This document shows positions 56,441 to 64,000 of a stretch of DNA of 64,000 bases, piece after piece. This DNA is from Xanthomonas pisi DSM 18956 (GTDB lineage Bacteria > Pseudomonadota > Gammaproteobacteria > Xanthomonadales > Xanthomonadaceae): assembly GCF_001010415.1 (NCBI RefSeq), contig NZ_JPLE01000034.1:17451-81450 (forward strand), read 5' to 3'. The notes under the pieces were generated by a model. That model searched no databases. It was not told the origin of the DNA and saw nothing but the letters and a program-made list of their open reading frames with translations. Position numbers and translations under genes: made by a program. How positions within the stretch are numbered: position 1 is the first letter of the stretch; each line of letters starts with the position of its first letter.

Positions 56441-57667
56441 CTACTTCGGCTGCCGGATCGGCAGCACGATGCGGAAGCTGGCGCCCTGCCCCGGGACGCT
56501 TTCCACGTCGATGCGGCCGTGGTGCTTGTTGATGATGCCGTAGGAGATCGACAGGCCCAGACCGGTGCCGCTGCCGACCGGCTTGGTGGTGAAGAACGGG
56601 TCGAAGATGCGCTGCAGCAGGTCCGGGGCGATGCCGGCGCCGCTATCCTGGAACTGGATCCAGACGTTTTCCGCTTCGTCGCGCCCGGTGGTGACGGTGA
56701 TCGTGCCGCGCTCGACAATCGCCTGGCCGGCGTTGAGCAGCATGTTCATGTAGACCTGGTTGAGCTCGGACGGCAGGCACTCCACCAGCGGCAGCTCGGC
56801 GTAGTTGCGCTCCAGGGTGACCTTGTACTTGAGCTCGTTCCAGATGATGTTGATCGTGGATTCCAGGCCGGCGTGCAGGTCGACCATCTTCCAGGACTCG
56901 GAACGGTCCGAGTACGAGAAGTCCTTGAGGTCGCGCACGATGCGGGTCACCCGCTCGATGCCTTCGCGCGATTCGGCCATCAACTGCGGCAGATCGCGGC
57001 TGATGAAGTCGATGTCGGCGCGGTTGCGGATTTCGTCGATTTCCGGGATCAAGGCCTTGGGGTCGGGCGCCTGCAGCGCGCGCTCGTAGGCTTCGATCAG
57101 CGTGAACAGGCTGCGCAGGTACTCCTGCAGGCTACCCAGATTGGAGTGCACATAGCCGATCGGGTTATTGATCTCGTGCGCCACGCCGGCCGCCAGCTGG
57201 CCGATGGAGGCCATCTTTTCCGACTGCAGCAGCTTGTCCTGCGCCCCGTTCAGGCGCATGTAGGCCTGGCGCAATTCTGCATGACGCTGCTGCAGCTCGC
57301 GCTCGTAATCCTGCTGACCTTCGATGTTGTGGAACAACGCGAGGAAGTGGCCGACGCCCTGCTCTTCGTTGTAATACAGGTGCGCGATGACCACCCGGTC
57401 GGCCACCGGCAGACTGCCGGTCCAACTGCCCTTGCTGCGTGCCTGATTCAGTGCATCCGACGGCAAGACCTGCGAGATCCGCTCGCCCAGGTTGCGATCG
57501 TCGGCGGGATCTTCCTTGCACAGGCTTTGACGCGCGACGGCGTTGGCCAGGATCAGCTGCCCGTCGGCGCGGAACAGCAACACGCCCTCGAGCATCTGGT
57601 CGCCGAATGCGCGCAGGATGGTCGAAGACGGCAACAATGATTGATTGAGAAAAAACTTGGCGGTCAC
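56441..57667 (-). CDS. ravA: PAS histidine kinase (RavA-like)
   Basis: Soluble kinase of 408 residues. A PAS domain occupies ~10-115 ([30 protein letters not shown]) and a coiled linker follows. The His box is [18 protein letters not shown], then [45 protein letters not shown]. The start is uncertain: GTG 57667 is taken, a TTG six codons upstream is possible, and no good ribosome-binding site is seen. It converges with ravSR, as in the rav locus of X. campestris. Confidence 0.83.
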   Translation of the reverse strand: MTAKFFLNQSLLPSSTILRAFGDQMLEGVLLFRADGQLILANAVARQSLCKEDPADDRNLGERISQVLPSDALNQARSKGSWTGSLPVADRVVIAHLYYNEEQGVGHFLALFHNIEGQQDYERELQQRHAELRQAYMRLNGAQDKLLQSEKMASIGQLAAGVAHEINNPIGYVHSNLGSLQEYLRSLFTLIEAYERALQAPDPKALIPEIDEIRNRADIDFISRDLPQLMAESREGIERVTRIVRDLKDFSYSDRSESWKMVDLHAGLESTINIIWNELKYKVTLERNYAELPLVECLPSELNQVYMNMLLNAGQAIVERGTITVTTGRDEAENVWIQFQDSGAGIAPDLLQRIFDPFFTTKPVGSGTGLGLSISYGIINKHHGRIDVESVPGQGASFRIVLPIRQPK

Positions 57668-57967
57668 GGGACAGGGCGGCAGCAAGGACGCCTCAATATA
57701 CGCCCAACCCTTGGGCGGCCGTATCGCCGCTTGGTCTTAGAGCCGTCTTTGAAACGGCTTCATGCACCACTTGCAGGCGCGGCCAGTGATCTGCAGTGGC
57801 GCGCGTGCGTGATGTCACGGCGGTCACCCCACGCCGTTCTTCTGAGTCGGTACTGCAACGACGACCAGCCGGCCTTGTCGACGGCAGCACCGCCGCATCG
57901 CCGTCTGCCACCGCATCGATCTGCGCGCAGCACACACGGTGCGTACGCCCGACGCAGGATGGCTGGC

Positions 57968-58300
57968 TCAGGCCACTGCCAGTGAACGTCCGCCGCGCAG
58001 CACGTTGGATTGGCCCTTGGCATCGTACGAAGGCGCGCTTTCGGTACGCCCCAGGTGCCGCAACGCCCAGTTCACCTCGCGGCGGCGGCGTGCCAGCAGC
58101 GCACCATTGGCGCGGTTGGCTTCGGCCAGCTCACGCAGACGGTCTTCTTCGCCTTCGGGCATTGCTGCTTCAAGCGCGCGCAGCGCCGACAGCTTGTCCT
58201 GCGTGTGCCGCATCAAGCCATCGATGTCGTTCTCGAGTAATGCCTGGCGCTCGCCGGCCAGCGCATCGCTGAGACGTTGCAGGAACTCGTTCACGTTCAT
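57968..58300 (-). CDS. flgN: FlgN-like flagellar export chaperone
   Basis: Helical protein of 110 residues (MNVNEFLQRLSDALAGERQALLENDIDGLMRHTQDKLSALRALEAAM, LRELAEANRANGALLARRRREVNWALRHLG), of the FlgN family that guards hook-associated proteins FlgK and FlgL before export. It lies 16 bp after flgM, the usual flgA-flgM-flgN order. AAAAGG touches the ATG, so the GTG two codons later may be the true start. Between this gene and ravA, 57668-57967 holds no gene that I can see. Confidence 0.88.
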   Translation of the reverse strand: MNVNEFLQRLSDALAGERQALLENDIDGLMRHTQDKLSALRALEAAMPEGEEDRLRELAEANRANGALLARRRREVNWALRHLGRTESAPSYDAKGQSNVLRGGRSLAVA

Positions 58301-58316
58301 CCTTTTAAGTCGGGAA

Positions 58317-58628
58317 TCAACCCGCCAGTTGCTGATTCAGATCCATCATGCGGCTGGCGATGGCATCCGGATTGATGGAGTAGCTGCCGTTCTGCAACGC
58401 ATCCTTCACCGCCTGGACGCGACCGGTGTCGATCGCCGAGGACTGCGAAAGCTCGCGCTGCAGGTTCTGCAGGTTGGTCGCCTCGCCGGTCAGCTTGACG
58501 CTGTCGGTGGGCGGGGTTGCGGCAACCGGGGACGCGCGATCTTCGCCGGCCGAAGCGATCTTGCTGCTCGTGGCCGCGGTACGAAGGGTGGCAGCGGTCG
58601 GTAGATTGCCTTCGATTTTCTGGGTCAT
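58317..58628 (-). CDS. flgM: Anti-sigma-28 factor FlgM
   Basis: Protein of 103 residues that binds FliA until it is exported through the finished hook. The family's C-terminal part is present (DTGRVQAVKDALQNGSYSINPDAIASRMMDLNQQL). The ATG at 58628 has AGGAG 9 nt upstream. It is preceded by a sigma-28 promoter at 58658-58684, so its own target drives it, a classical feedback loop. Confidence 0.93.
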   Translation of the reverse strand: MTQKIEGNLPTAATLRTAATSSKIASAGEDRASPVAATPPTDSVKLTGEATNLQNLQRELSQSSAIDTGRVQAVKDALQNGSYSINPDAIASRMMDLNQQLAG

Positions 58629-58657
58629 GTCAGGAACTCCTCTACAGGTCGTAGGGG

Positions 58658-58684
58658 ATAACGGCACCCAGAAAAAAAACTTTA
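58658..58684 (-). promoter_or_regulatory. Sigma-28 (FliA) promoter of flgM-flgN
   Basis: Minus strand: TAAAGTTT (perfect -35), an 11-bp spacer and GCCGTTAT (6 of 8 for the -10 GCCGATAA), in the 66 bp between flgA and flgM. It gives flgM a late promoter besides read-through from flgA. Confidence 0.82.
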
Positions 58685-58694
58685 TAGAGAATTT

Positions 58695-59339
58695 TTACCT
58701 GGAGACCACAACGGTTCCGCTCGCTTCAACAATCCCCTGCACCACACGGCGGGACGAGGAATTTTCGACGGAAACGCGCTCGTTTTCGCCGGCATCGGAG
58801 AGTGCGCGACCGCTCATGCGCACCTCCAGACCGCCGTTGCGCGCCACCAGCGGGACGGTGTCGCCGCGCCGGACCAGCCGCTGCGTCACCAGATCGTTGG
58901 CCGAGAGCAGCGAGCCGGCCGGCAGGACGCGCCGGGCGGTCTTGCCCACCGCCGCCACCGGATCGGCCAGCACCGCACCGACGATGCGGGCGGCGTCACG
59001 CTTCTCGATACTGATATCGGCCAGCGAGATGGTTTCTCCAGCGCTGATGCCCCGGCGCAGCACCAGCACATCCTGGTTGCGGCGCACCTTCAGCGGCACG
59101 AACAGGCGCCAACCGGCCGGCTGCGGGCAGGCCACTTCGACGGTGTTGGTGCCGGTGGGCTGGGCCTGCAGCGCGATCGGACAGGCCGGCATGCGCAGAC
59201 CTGGATCGAGCGTGGCCTCGGCTTCGGCATCCGGCCCGACCGTGGCCAGCGCCGCAGCGCGGATGGAATCGACAGACTGATAGCTCTGGGCCCAGGCCGG
59301 AGCGGCAGCCAACAAGATGACAAGCAGGAGCAGGCGCAT
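58695..59339 (-). CDS. flgA: Flagellar P-ring assembly chaperone FlgA
   Basis: Periplasmic protein of 214 residues with a signal peptide (MRLLLLVILLAAAPAWAQ). The C-terminal SAF-like domain is present (VLVLRRGISAGETISLADISIEKRD, VGKTARRVLPAGSLLSANDLV, VRRGDTVPLVARNGGLEVRMSGRAL). It helps FlgI form the P ring. The ATG at 59339 starts the signal peptide; a longer frame upstream covers repeats. The sigma-54 promoter at 59374 fits this start. Confidence 0.93.
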   Translation of the reverse strand: MRLLLLVILLAAAPAWAQSYQSVDSIRAAALATVGPDAEAEATLDPGLRMPACPIALQAQPTGTNTVEVACPQPAGWRLFVPLKVRRNQDVLVLRRGISAGETISLADISIEKRDAARIVGAVLADPVAAVGKTARRVLPAGSLLSANDLVTQRLVRRGDTVPLVARNGGLEVRMSGRALSDAGENERVSVENSSSRRVVQGIVEASGTVVVSR

Positions 59340-59373
59340 GGGACCAGATCCGGAGGAAGACGGAACAGGCAGT

Positions 59374-59388
59374 GCAAGAGGTGTGCCT
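59374..59388 (-). promoter_or_regulatory. Sigma-54 promoter of flgA
   Basis: Minus strand: AGGCACACCTCTTGC, with GG and GC ten bases apart. The predicted start is near 59362, 23 bp before the flgA ATG. One base differs from the TGGCAC element. It agrees with sigma-54 control of early flagellar genes in Xanthomonas. Confidence 0.65.
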
Positions 59389-59396
59389 GTTTTTTG

Positions 59397-59670
59397 CCGG
59401 GATTGGGGAGTCGGGATTGGGGATTCGTAAAAGCGGCCTCGCGGGTGATGCATTTAGCCGGTGCCAAGGCCCTTTCAGCCAGCGCATCTATCCGACCAAC
59501 TGTCTCCGACAGGGCTGCAAAAGCAGCAACGGCCTGACCAACGCGCTGATTCACGCCCTTGAGCCAATCCCCAATCCCCCAATCCCGACGCTTGAGCGAA
59601 TCACCACTTCCGAATCCCGAATCCCGACGCTCGAGCGAATCCCCACTCCCGAATCCCGAATCCCGACAGC
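59397..59670. repeat. GGGATT-heptad inverted repeats with a 39-bp tandem duplication
   Basis: Heptads on one side (59399-59430, ending GGGGATTCGTAA) face complementary heptads at 59568-59663. The latter include two adjacent 39-bp copies, 59586-59624 and 59625-59663, that differ at three positions. The region lies between divergent flgA and cheV, and no gene is evident. Confidence 0.75.
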
Positions 59671-59728
59671 GCCCCCGATCAACCACAAAGTCCTCAAGTT
59701 TCCCGGCGGCGCTGTCGATATCTGCCCC

Positions 59729-60673
59729 ATGACCCACGATCTGCTCAACCGCATCGACCAGCGCACCCGACTGGCTGGCCACAACCGACTGGCGCTGCTG
59801 CTGTTCCGGCTGGGCGGACGCCAGCTTTTTGGCGTCAACGTCTTCAAGGTCCAGGAAGTGCTGCGCCGGCCGGAGCTGTTCCAGGTGCCCGGCCTGCCTA
59901 CCGAGTTCGCCGGCGTTGCCGACGTGCGCGGGCGGTCGGTGCCGGTACTGGATCTGGGCCTGGCCATCGGCCATCCGGAGCGCGATTCGCACTCGGAAAA
60001 CGGGCCCGGCTACCTGGTGGTGGCCGAATTCAACCGCTCGGTCCAGGGGTTTCTGGTCAGCGGCGTGGAGCGCATCGTCAATATCGCGGTGGAAGATATC
60101 CATCCGCCACCGGAACTTGGCGCCGAAGCCACTTATTTGACGGCGGTAACGCGGTTCCAGGGCGAGCTGATCCAGGTGATCGACGTGGAAAGCGTGCTGG
60201 CCGACATCGCCAAGGTCAGCAAGGACGTGCAGCTGGACCCATCGCTGCAGCTGGTGGCCTACGATCGCCAGTTCCAGGTACTGGTGGTGGACGATTCGCG
60301 GGTGGCGCGTCAGCAGATCCGCAGCGTGCTCGACCAGTTGGGCGTGTCGGCGACCTTGTTGTCCGACGGCCGCCAGGCGTTGGATCACCTCCTGCAGGTG
60401 GCCGCGTCGGGCGAAAACCCGGCCGACCGCTATGCCATGGTGATCTCCGATATCGAAATGCCGGCAATGGACGGCTACACGCTGACGACGGAAATCCGGC
60501 GCACGCCGGGCCTGCAAGGCCTGTACGTGCTGCTGCATACCTCCTTGTCGGGCGTGTTCAACAACGCCATGGTCGAGCAGGTGGGCGCCAACGCCTTCGT
60601 GGCCAAGTACAGCGCCCACGAACTGGCCGATTACGTACTGGCGCGCCTGAAAGTGGTCGCCGAAGCGGCCTGA
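59729..60673 (+). CDS. cheV: Chemotaxis coupling protein CheV
   Basis: Protein of 314 residues: CheW-like coupling domain (~15-165; LFGVNVFKVQEVLRRPELFQVPG, VADVRGRSVPVLDLG) followed by a receiver domain (~180-305; VLVVDDSRVARQQIRSVL, Asp in VISDIEMPAMDG, Lys in FVAKYSAHEL). It links receptors to CheA, with adaptation by phosphorylation. The ATG at 59729 begins the CheW fold; frame upstream covers heptad repeats. It stands alone between flgA and flgB. Confidence 0.94.
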   Translation: MTHDLLNRIDQRTRLAGHNRLALLLFRLGGRQLFGVNVFKVQEVLRRPELFQVPGLPTEFAGVADVRGRSVPVLDLGLAIGHPERDSHSENGPGYLVVAEFNRSVQGFLVSGVERIVNIAVEDIHPPPELGAEATYLTAVTRFQGELIQVIDVESVLADIAKVSKDVQLDPSLQLVAYDRQFQVLVVDDSRVARQQIRSVLDQLGVSATLLSDGRQALDHLLQVAASGENPADRYAMVISDIEMPAMDGYTLTTEIRRTPGLQGLYVLLHTSLSGVFNNAMVEQVGANAFVAKYSAHELADYVLARLKVVAEAA

Positions 60674-60959
60674 GCAGGTCGATCGGCCGCCGGAGCGGCG
60701 CCGATCGCAGGGACAAGGCGCTGCGCCGGGCTGCAAGGGTACCGCGGCTCGGAAATTGCGTCGGTGCGTCGACGCGCGCCCGAAGCGATACCTGCGACGC
60801 CAGACCGTCCCCCAGGGAATGCCGGACCTTCCGGCTTGCCACCCTTGATTGAAGCGACCGTCGTGACGGACACGGGTCCATCGCGTCTTCCGGACGGCCA
60901 GCTGCCCTGCGTCGGCAGCGCCGATCTTTCTCCGCGTTGCGCGGCCCGTACCGCCTCGA

Positions 60960-60975
60960 TTGGCACAAACATTGC
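60960..60975 (+). promoter_or_regulatory. Sigma-54 promoter of flgBCDE
   Basis: TTGGCACAAACATTGC, with GG and GC ten bases apart and only the position after CAC differing from the consensus. The predicted start lies near 60987, about 22 bp before the flgB GTG. Confidence 0.85.
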
Positions 60976-61008
60976 TTCCTCCCTGGCAACACTTCGCGGG
61001 AGAGCACC

Positions 61009-61410
61009 GTGTCCAGTCCCTTCTCTTCGTTTCTCGGCGTCCATGGCGACGCGTTGACGCTGCGCGAGCAGCGCATGAAGCTCATTGCCAGCAACCTGAG
61101 CAATGTGGACACCCCCGGGTACAAGGCCAAGGATCTCAACTTCGAAGCGGCGCTGAAATCGGCCCAGGGCGTGCAGGACGGCGGCCTGATGCAGGCCACC
61201 GACGCCAAGCATTACGAAGTGGGCGGCAGCGCCGGGCTCAACCCGTTCCAGATCACCCGCGAATCCGACCAGCCGAGCCTGGACGGCAATACCGTCGATC
61301 CGGATGCAGAACGCGCCGCCTACGGCCGCGCCGCGCTGGAGTACCGCGCGTCGCTGAGCTTCCTCGAATCCAAGGTGCGCTCGATGCTCACCGCGATCAC
61401 GGGCCAATAA
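61009..61410 (+). CDS. flgB: Flagellar basal-body rod protein FlgB
   Basis: Proximal rod subunit of 133 residues. It has the rod-family N-terminus (LTLREQRMKLIASNLSNVDTPGYKAKDLNFEAAL) and a C-terminal helix (ALEYRASLSFLESKVRSMLTAITGQ). The start is GTG at 61009 with GGAGAG 6 nt upstream, giving the family length. It is the first gene after the sigma-54 promoter; flgC begins 3 bp after its stop. Confidence 0.95.
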   Translation: MSSPFSSFLGVHGDALTLREQRMKLIASNLSNVDTPGYKAKDLNFEAALKSAQGVQDGGLMQATDAKHYEVGGSAGLNPFQITRESDQPSLDGNTVDPDAERAAYGRAALEYRASLSFLESKVRSMLTAITGQ

Positions 61411-61413
61411 GTC

Positions 61414-61821
61414 ATGAGCAACCTTCCCATCTTCGATGTGGCCGGCTCGGCGCTGCACGCGCAGTCGGTCCGCCTGAGCACCATCGCCTCCAACCTGGCC
61501 AATGCCGACTCGGTGGCCGGTTCTGCCGAAGCGACCTACAAGCCGATCGAGCCGATCTTCCAGGCCCAGCGAAACCGTCAGGACCCCAGCCTGACCTCGG
61601 TGAACGTCAAGGAGATCACCACCACCAACGCGCCGCCGATCCGTCGCTACGAGCCCGGCCATCCGCTGGCCGATGCCGACGGCTACGTGTTCTCGCCCGA
61701 CGTGGACCCGGTCTCGCAGATGGTCAACATGATTTCCGCCTCGCGCAATTACCAGGCAGGCGTGGAAATGCTCAATACCGCCAAGGAACTGGCGCTCGCG
61801 ACTCTCACGATGGGTCGCTGA
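61414..61821 (+). CDS. flgC: Flagellar basal-body rod protein FlgC
   Basis: Rod subunit of 135 residues: IFDVAGSALHAQSVRLSTIASNLANADS at the N-terminus, YVFSPDVDPVSQMVNMISASRNYQAGVEMLNTAKELALATLTMG at the C-terminus. It is full length and lies in the fixed order flgB-flgC-flgD-flgE. Confidence 0.97.
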   Translation: MSNLPIFDVAGSALHAQSVRLSTIASNLANADSVAGSAEATYKPIEPIFQAQRNRQDPSLTSVNVKEITTTNAPPIRRYEPGHPLADADGYVFSPDVDPVSQMVNMISASRNYQAGVEMLNTAKELALATLTMGR

Positions 61822-61858
61822 CCCTTCCTAGCTGACCTTTACTAACGGACCATTCCAG

Positions 61859-62530
61859 ATGAGCACGATCGGCAGTGACCTCTACGCCAGCCTTGGGCTG
61901 AGCACCAGCAGCGCCGCATCCACGAAAAAGAAGGAGGAGTCCCTGGGCCAGGCCGACTTCCTCAAGCTGATGACCGAGCAGCTGCAACACCAGGATCCGC
62001 TCAAACCGATGGAAAACAGCGCGTTTCTGGGCCAGTTGGCGCAGTTCTCCACCGTGCAGGGCATCGGCGATCTCAACACCAAGGTCAGCAGCTTCTCCGC
62101 GGCGCAGAGCAGCGATCAGGTGCTCAAGGGCGCGGCGCTGGTCGGGCACAACGTGTTGGTGCCCTCGGCGCAGGTGGCGATCGACGCCACCGGCTCAGCC
62201 AAGGGCGTGGTCGCTGCGACCTCGGCCGGCTTCGTCAATTTCGAAATCACCGATGCCAACGGCGCCTTCGTCAAGCAGCTCAGCGTGCCGGCCAGCGCCG
62301 CCGGCGAGGTGTCGTTCGCCTGGGATGGCACCGACGCCAACGGCAACCGCATGGCTGCCGGCAAGTACGGCATTACCGCAACCCAGACCGACACCGCCGG
62401 TTCCAAGAGCAAATTGTCCACCTATGTCGATGCACCGGTGGACAGCGTCACGATCGGCTCGGACGGCCTGTATCTCAACCTGACGGGGCTCGGTACGTCC
62501 CCGCTCGCCAACGTGCTCCGCGTCAGCTGA
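61859..62530 (+). CDS. flgD: Flagellar hook cap protein FlgD
   Basis: Hook scaffold of 223 residues. The N-terminal export and capping segment is LGQADFLKLMTEQLQHQDPLKPMENSAFLGQLAQFSTVQGI. The Tudor/fibronectin-like domain follows (GEVSFAWDGTDANGNRMAAGKYGITA). It is 37 bp after flgC. Confidence 0.97.
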   Translation: MSTIGSDLYASLGLSTSSAASTKKKEESLGQADFLKLMTEQLQHQDPLKPMENSAFLGQLAQFSTVQGIGDLNTKVSSFSAAQSSDQVLKGAALVGHNVLVPSAQVAIDATGSAKGVVAATSAGFVNFEITDANGAFVKQLSVPASAAGEVSFAWDGTDANGNRMAAGKYGITATQTDTAGSKSKLSTYVDAPVDSVTIGSDGLYLNLTGLGTSPLANVLRVS

Positions 62531-62561
62531 GCCGGCAACCGACACTCAAAGGAACTCATCC

Positions 62562-63785
62562 ATGGCTTTCAATACCTCGTTGTCCGGCATCAACGCAGCC
62601 AATGCCGATCTGAACGTCACCTCCAACAACATCGCCAACGTCAACACCACCGGTTTCAAGGAATCGCGTGCCGAGTTCGCCGACATGTTCCAGAGCACCA
62701 GCTACGGCCTGTCGCGCAATGCGGTGGGTTCGGGCGTGCGGGTCAGCAACGTGGCGCAGCAGTTCTCGCAGGGCAATATCGACCCGACCGGGCGCAGCCT
62801 GGACCTGGCCGTCTCCGGCGAAGGCTTCTTCACCGTGACCTCCAATGGCGCCAAGATGTACACCCGCGCCGGCAACTTCCAGACCGATGCCAACGGCTAC
62901 GTGGTCAATCCGCAGGGTGCACGCCTGCAGGTGTTCGCTCCCAACCCCAGCGGCAATGGCTTCGACGTGGGCCGCCTGTCGGACCTGCAGTTGCTGACCA
63001 CCGACAGCCCGCCCAAGTCGACCTCCACGGTCAACCTGGCCTTTACCCTGCCCGGCAATGCCACCGCACCGACGGTGACCCCGTTCAGCCCGGCCGACGA
63101 CAAGACCTACAGCCATTCCACCGGCGGCATCAACGTCTATGACTCGCTGGGCGTCAGCCACGTGCAGACCTCCTATTTCGTCAAGACCGCCAATCCGAAC
63201 GAATGGCAGGTGCACAACTACGTGGACGGTGCGGCGGTCGGTGCGCCGACCACACTGCAGTTTTCCGACACCGGCTCGCTGACCACCCCGGCCAACGGCA
63301 TCATCACGATGGACCCGTTCACCCCCAGCACCGGTGCCGGCGTGCTGAACATGCGGCTCAATGTCAGCGGCTCGACCCAGTACGGCGAAGCCTTCGCGCT
63401 GCGCGACACCCGCCAGGACGGCTACGCCAGCGGCAAGCTCAACGAGATCAGCATCGACACCAGCGGCGTGGTGTTCGCGCGCTACTCCAACGGCGCCGAC
63501 AAGCCGCTGGGCCAGGTTGCGCTGAGCAGCTTCGTCAACCCGCAGGGCCTGCAGTCGCAGGGCAACAACATGTGGGCCGAAAGCTACACCTCCGGCGCCG
63601 CCCGCACCGGTGCGCCAGACACCTCGGACCTGGGCCAGATCGAATCCGGCTCGCTGGAATCGTCCACGGTCGACCTGACCGAGCAGCTGGTGAACATGAT
63701 CGTGGCCCAGCGCAACTTCCAGGCCAACTCGCAGATGATCTCGACCCAGGACCAGGTCACCCAGACGATCATCAATATTCGTTAA
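62562..63785 (+). CDS. flgE: Flagellar hook protein FlgE
   Basis: Hook subunit of 407 residues. N-terminal D0 is FNTSLSGINAANADLNVTSNNIANVNTTGFKESRAEFADMF; the C-terminal D0 is SSTVDLTEQLVNMIVAQRNFQANSQMISTQDQVTQTIINIR. The middle part has FlgE beta domains (GEGFFTVTSNGAKMYTRAGNFQTDANGYVVNPQG). AAGGAAC lies 8 nt before the ATG. Its last 75 bases recur inverted at the window end. Confidence 0.96.
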   Translation: MAFNTSLSGINAANADLNVTSNNIANVNTTGFKESRAEFADMFQSTSYGLSRNAVGSGVRVSNVAQQFSQGNIDPTGRSLDLAVSGEGFFTVTSNGAKMYTRAGNFQTDANGYVVNPQGARLQVFAPNPSGNGFDVGRLSDLQLLTTDSPPKSTSTVNLAFTLPGNATAPTVTPFSPADDKTYSHSTGGINVYDSLGVSHVQTSYFVKTANPNEWQVHNYVDGAAVGAPTTLQFSDTGSLTTPANGIITMDPFTPSTGAGVLNMRLNVSGSTQYGEAFALRDTRQDGYASGKLNEISIDTSGVVFARYSNGADKPLGQVALSSFVNPQGLQSQGNNMWAESYTSGAARTGAPDTSDLGQIESGSLESSTVDLTEQLVNMIVAQRNFQANSQMISTQDQVTQTIINIR

Positions 63786-64000
63786 CGGCTGGGATTGGTG
63801 ATTGGGGATTAGGGATTGGCAAGAGCCGGTATTCCGCTAAACGGATGCCGGCCCTGCCCCTCTTCTGCCAGGTCGCAATAGCCAGCGTTTACGAATCCCC
63901 AATCCCCAATCACCAATCCCAGCCGTTAACGAATATTGATGATCGTCTGGGTGACCTGGTCCTGGGTCGAGATCATCTGCGAGTTGGCCTGGAAGTTGCG
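63711..64000. repeat. 290-bp palindrome: inverted duplication of the flgE 3' end
   Basis: Bases 63711-63810 and 63901-64000 are exact reverse complements, 100 bp per arm, and the match is still perfect where the window ends. The left arm holds the last 75 bases of flgE, its stop region and the first heptad repeats. The 90-bp centre (63811-63900) is not symmetrical, apart from further heptad sequence. Confidence 0.9.
63926..64000 (-). pseudogene. Inverted copy of the flgE C-terminal codons, runs off the window
   Basis: On the minus strand this reads the last 24 codons and the stop of flgE (RNFQANSQMISTQDQV through IINIR) without any change. Whether it belongs to a second complete flgE, a fragment or an assembly error cannot be told from this window. 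flgF on the plus strand would be expected here. Confidence 0.7.

Noticed and set aside
59694..59721. Possible sigma-28 promoter of cheV (TCAAGTTT, GTCGATAT)
   Set aside because: The spacer is 12 bp, the -10 is weak, and transcription would start at the ATG itself without a leader.

Overview
The window looks like chromosomal DNA of a Xanthomonas species (Gammaproteobacteria, Lysobacterales). This rests on high GC, the ravA/ravS/ravR-type cyclic-di-GMP locus next to flagellar genes, the gene order ndk-rlmN-pilF-rodZ-yfgM-bamB-der, and many GGGATT-heptad intergenic repeats. I saw no CRISPR array, tRNA, rRNA, intact insertion sequence or prophage. It is mostly housekeeping sequence, and the unusual content sits in the intergenic regions.

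Region 1 (1-9.9 kb) is nitrate assimilation. On the minus strand a nitrate/nitrite MFS transporter, nirB, nirD and the start of an assimilatory nitrate reductase form one operon. A good sigma-54 promoter precedes it. The ~143-nt leader carries three hairpins with the same AACGGC hexaloop, and the last competes with a rho-independent terminator. This is the architecture expected for antitermination by an ANTAR protein. The presumed regulator pair nasS-nasT lies upstream on the same strand, behind a ~1 kb tandem array of palindromic repeats. A truncated siroheme synthase (cysG) diverges from nasT.

Region 2 (10-18 kb) is molybdenum cofactor supply (mobA, two moeA paralogues, rhodanese-moeB), with an exonuclease III gene and a 131-bp palindromic element. 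Region 3 (18-25 kb) is the minus-strand block ndk-rlmN-pilF-rodZ-yfgM-bamB-der for outer-membrane assembly, translation and cell shape. Region 4 (25-29.5 kb) is a PsrA-like TetR regulator with a matching operator, followed by a beta-oxidation multifunctional protein and a thiolase. Region 5 (29.8-46.4 kb) holds crcB with a fluoride riboswitch, rarA, lolA, a transglutaminase-like protein, ftsK, trxB, an acyltransferase-like gene, aat, infA, clpA, clpS, a Nudix hydrolase, mnmA and hflD.

Region 6 (46.5-64 kb) is signalling and motility: a chemoreceptor with a sigma-28 promoter, a PAS-GGDEF-EAL protein, ravS/ravR convergent with ravA, the flgA-flgM-flgN group, cheV and flgBCDE. Sigma-54 promoters precede flgA and flgB, and a sigma-28 promoter precedes flgM. 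A poly-C tract near 48.2 kb is suspicious. The last 290 bp form a near-perfect palindrome in which the 3' end of flgE reappears inverted. It is either a fold-back rearrangement or an assembly artefact.
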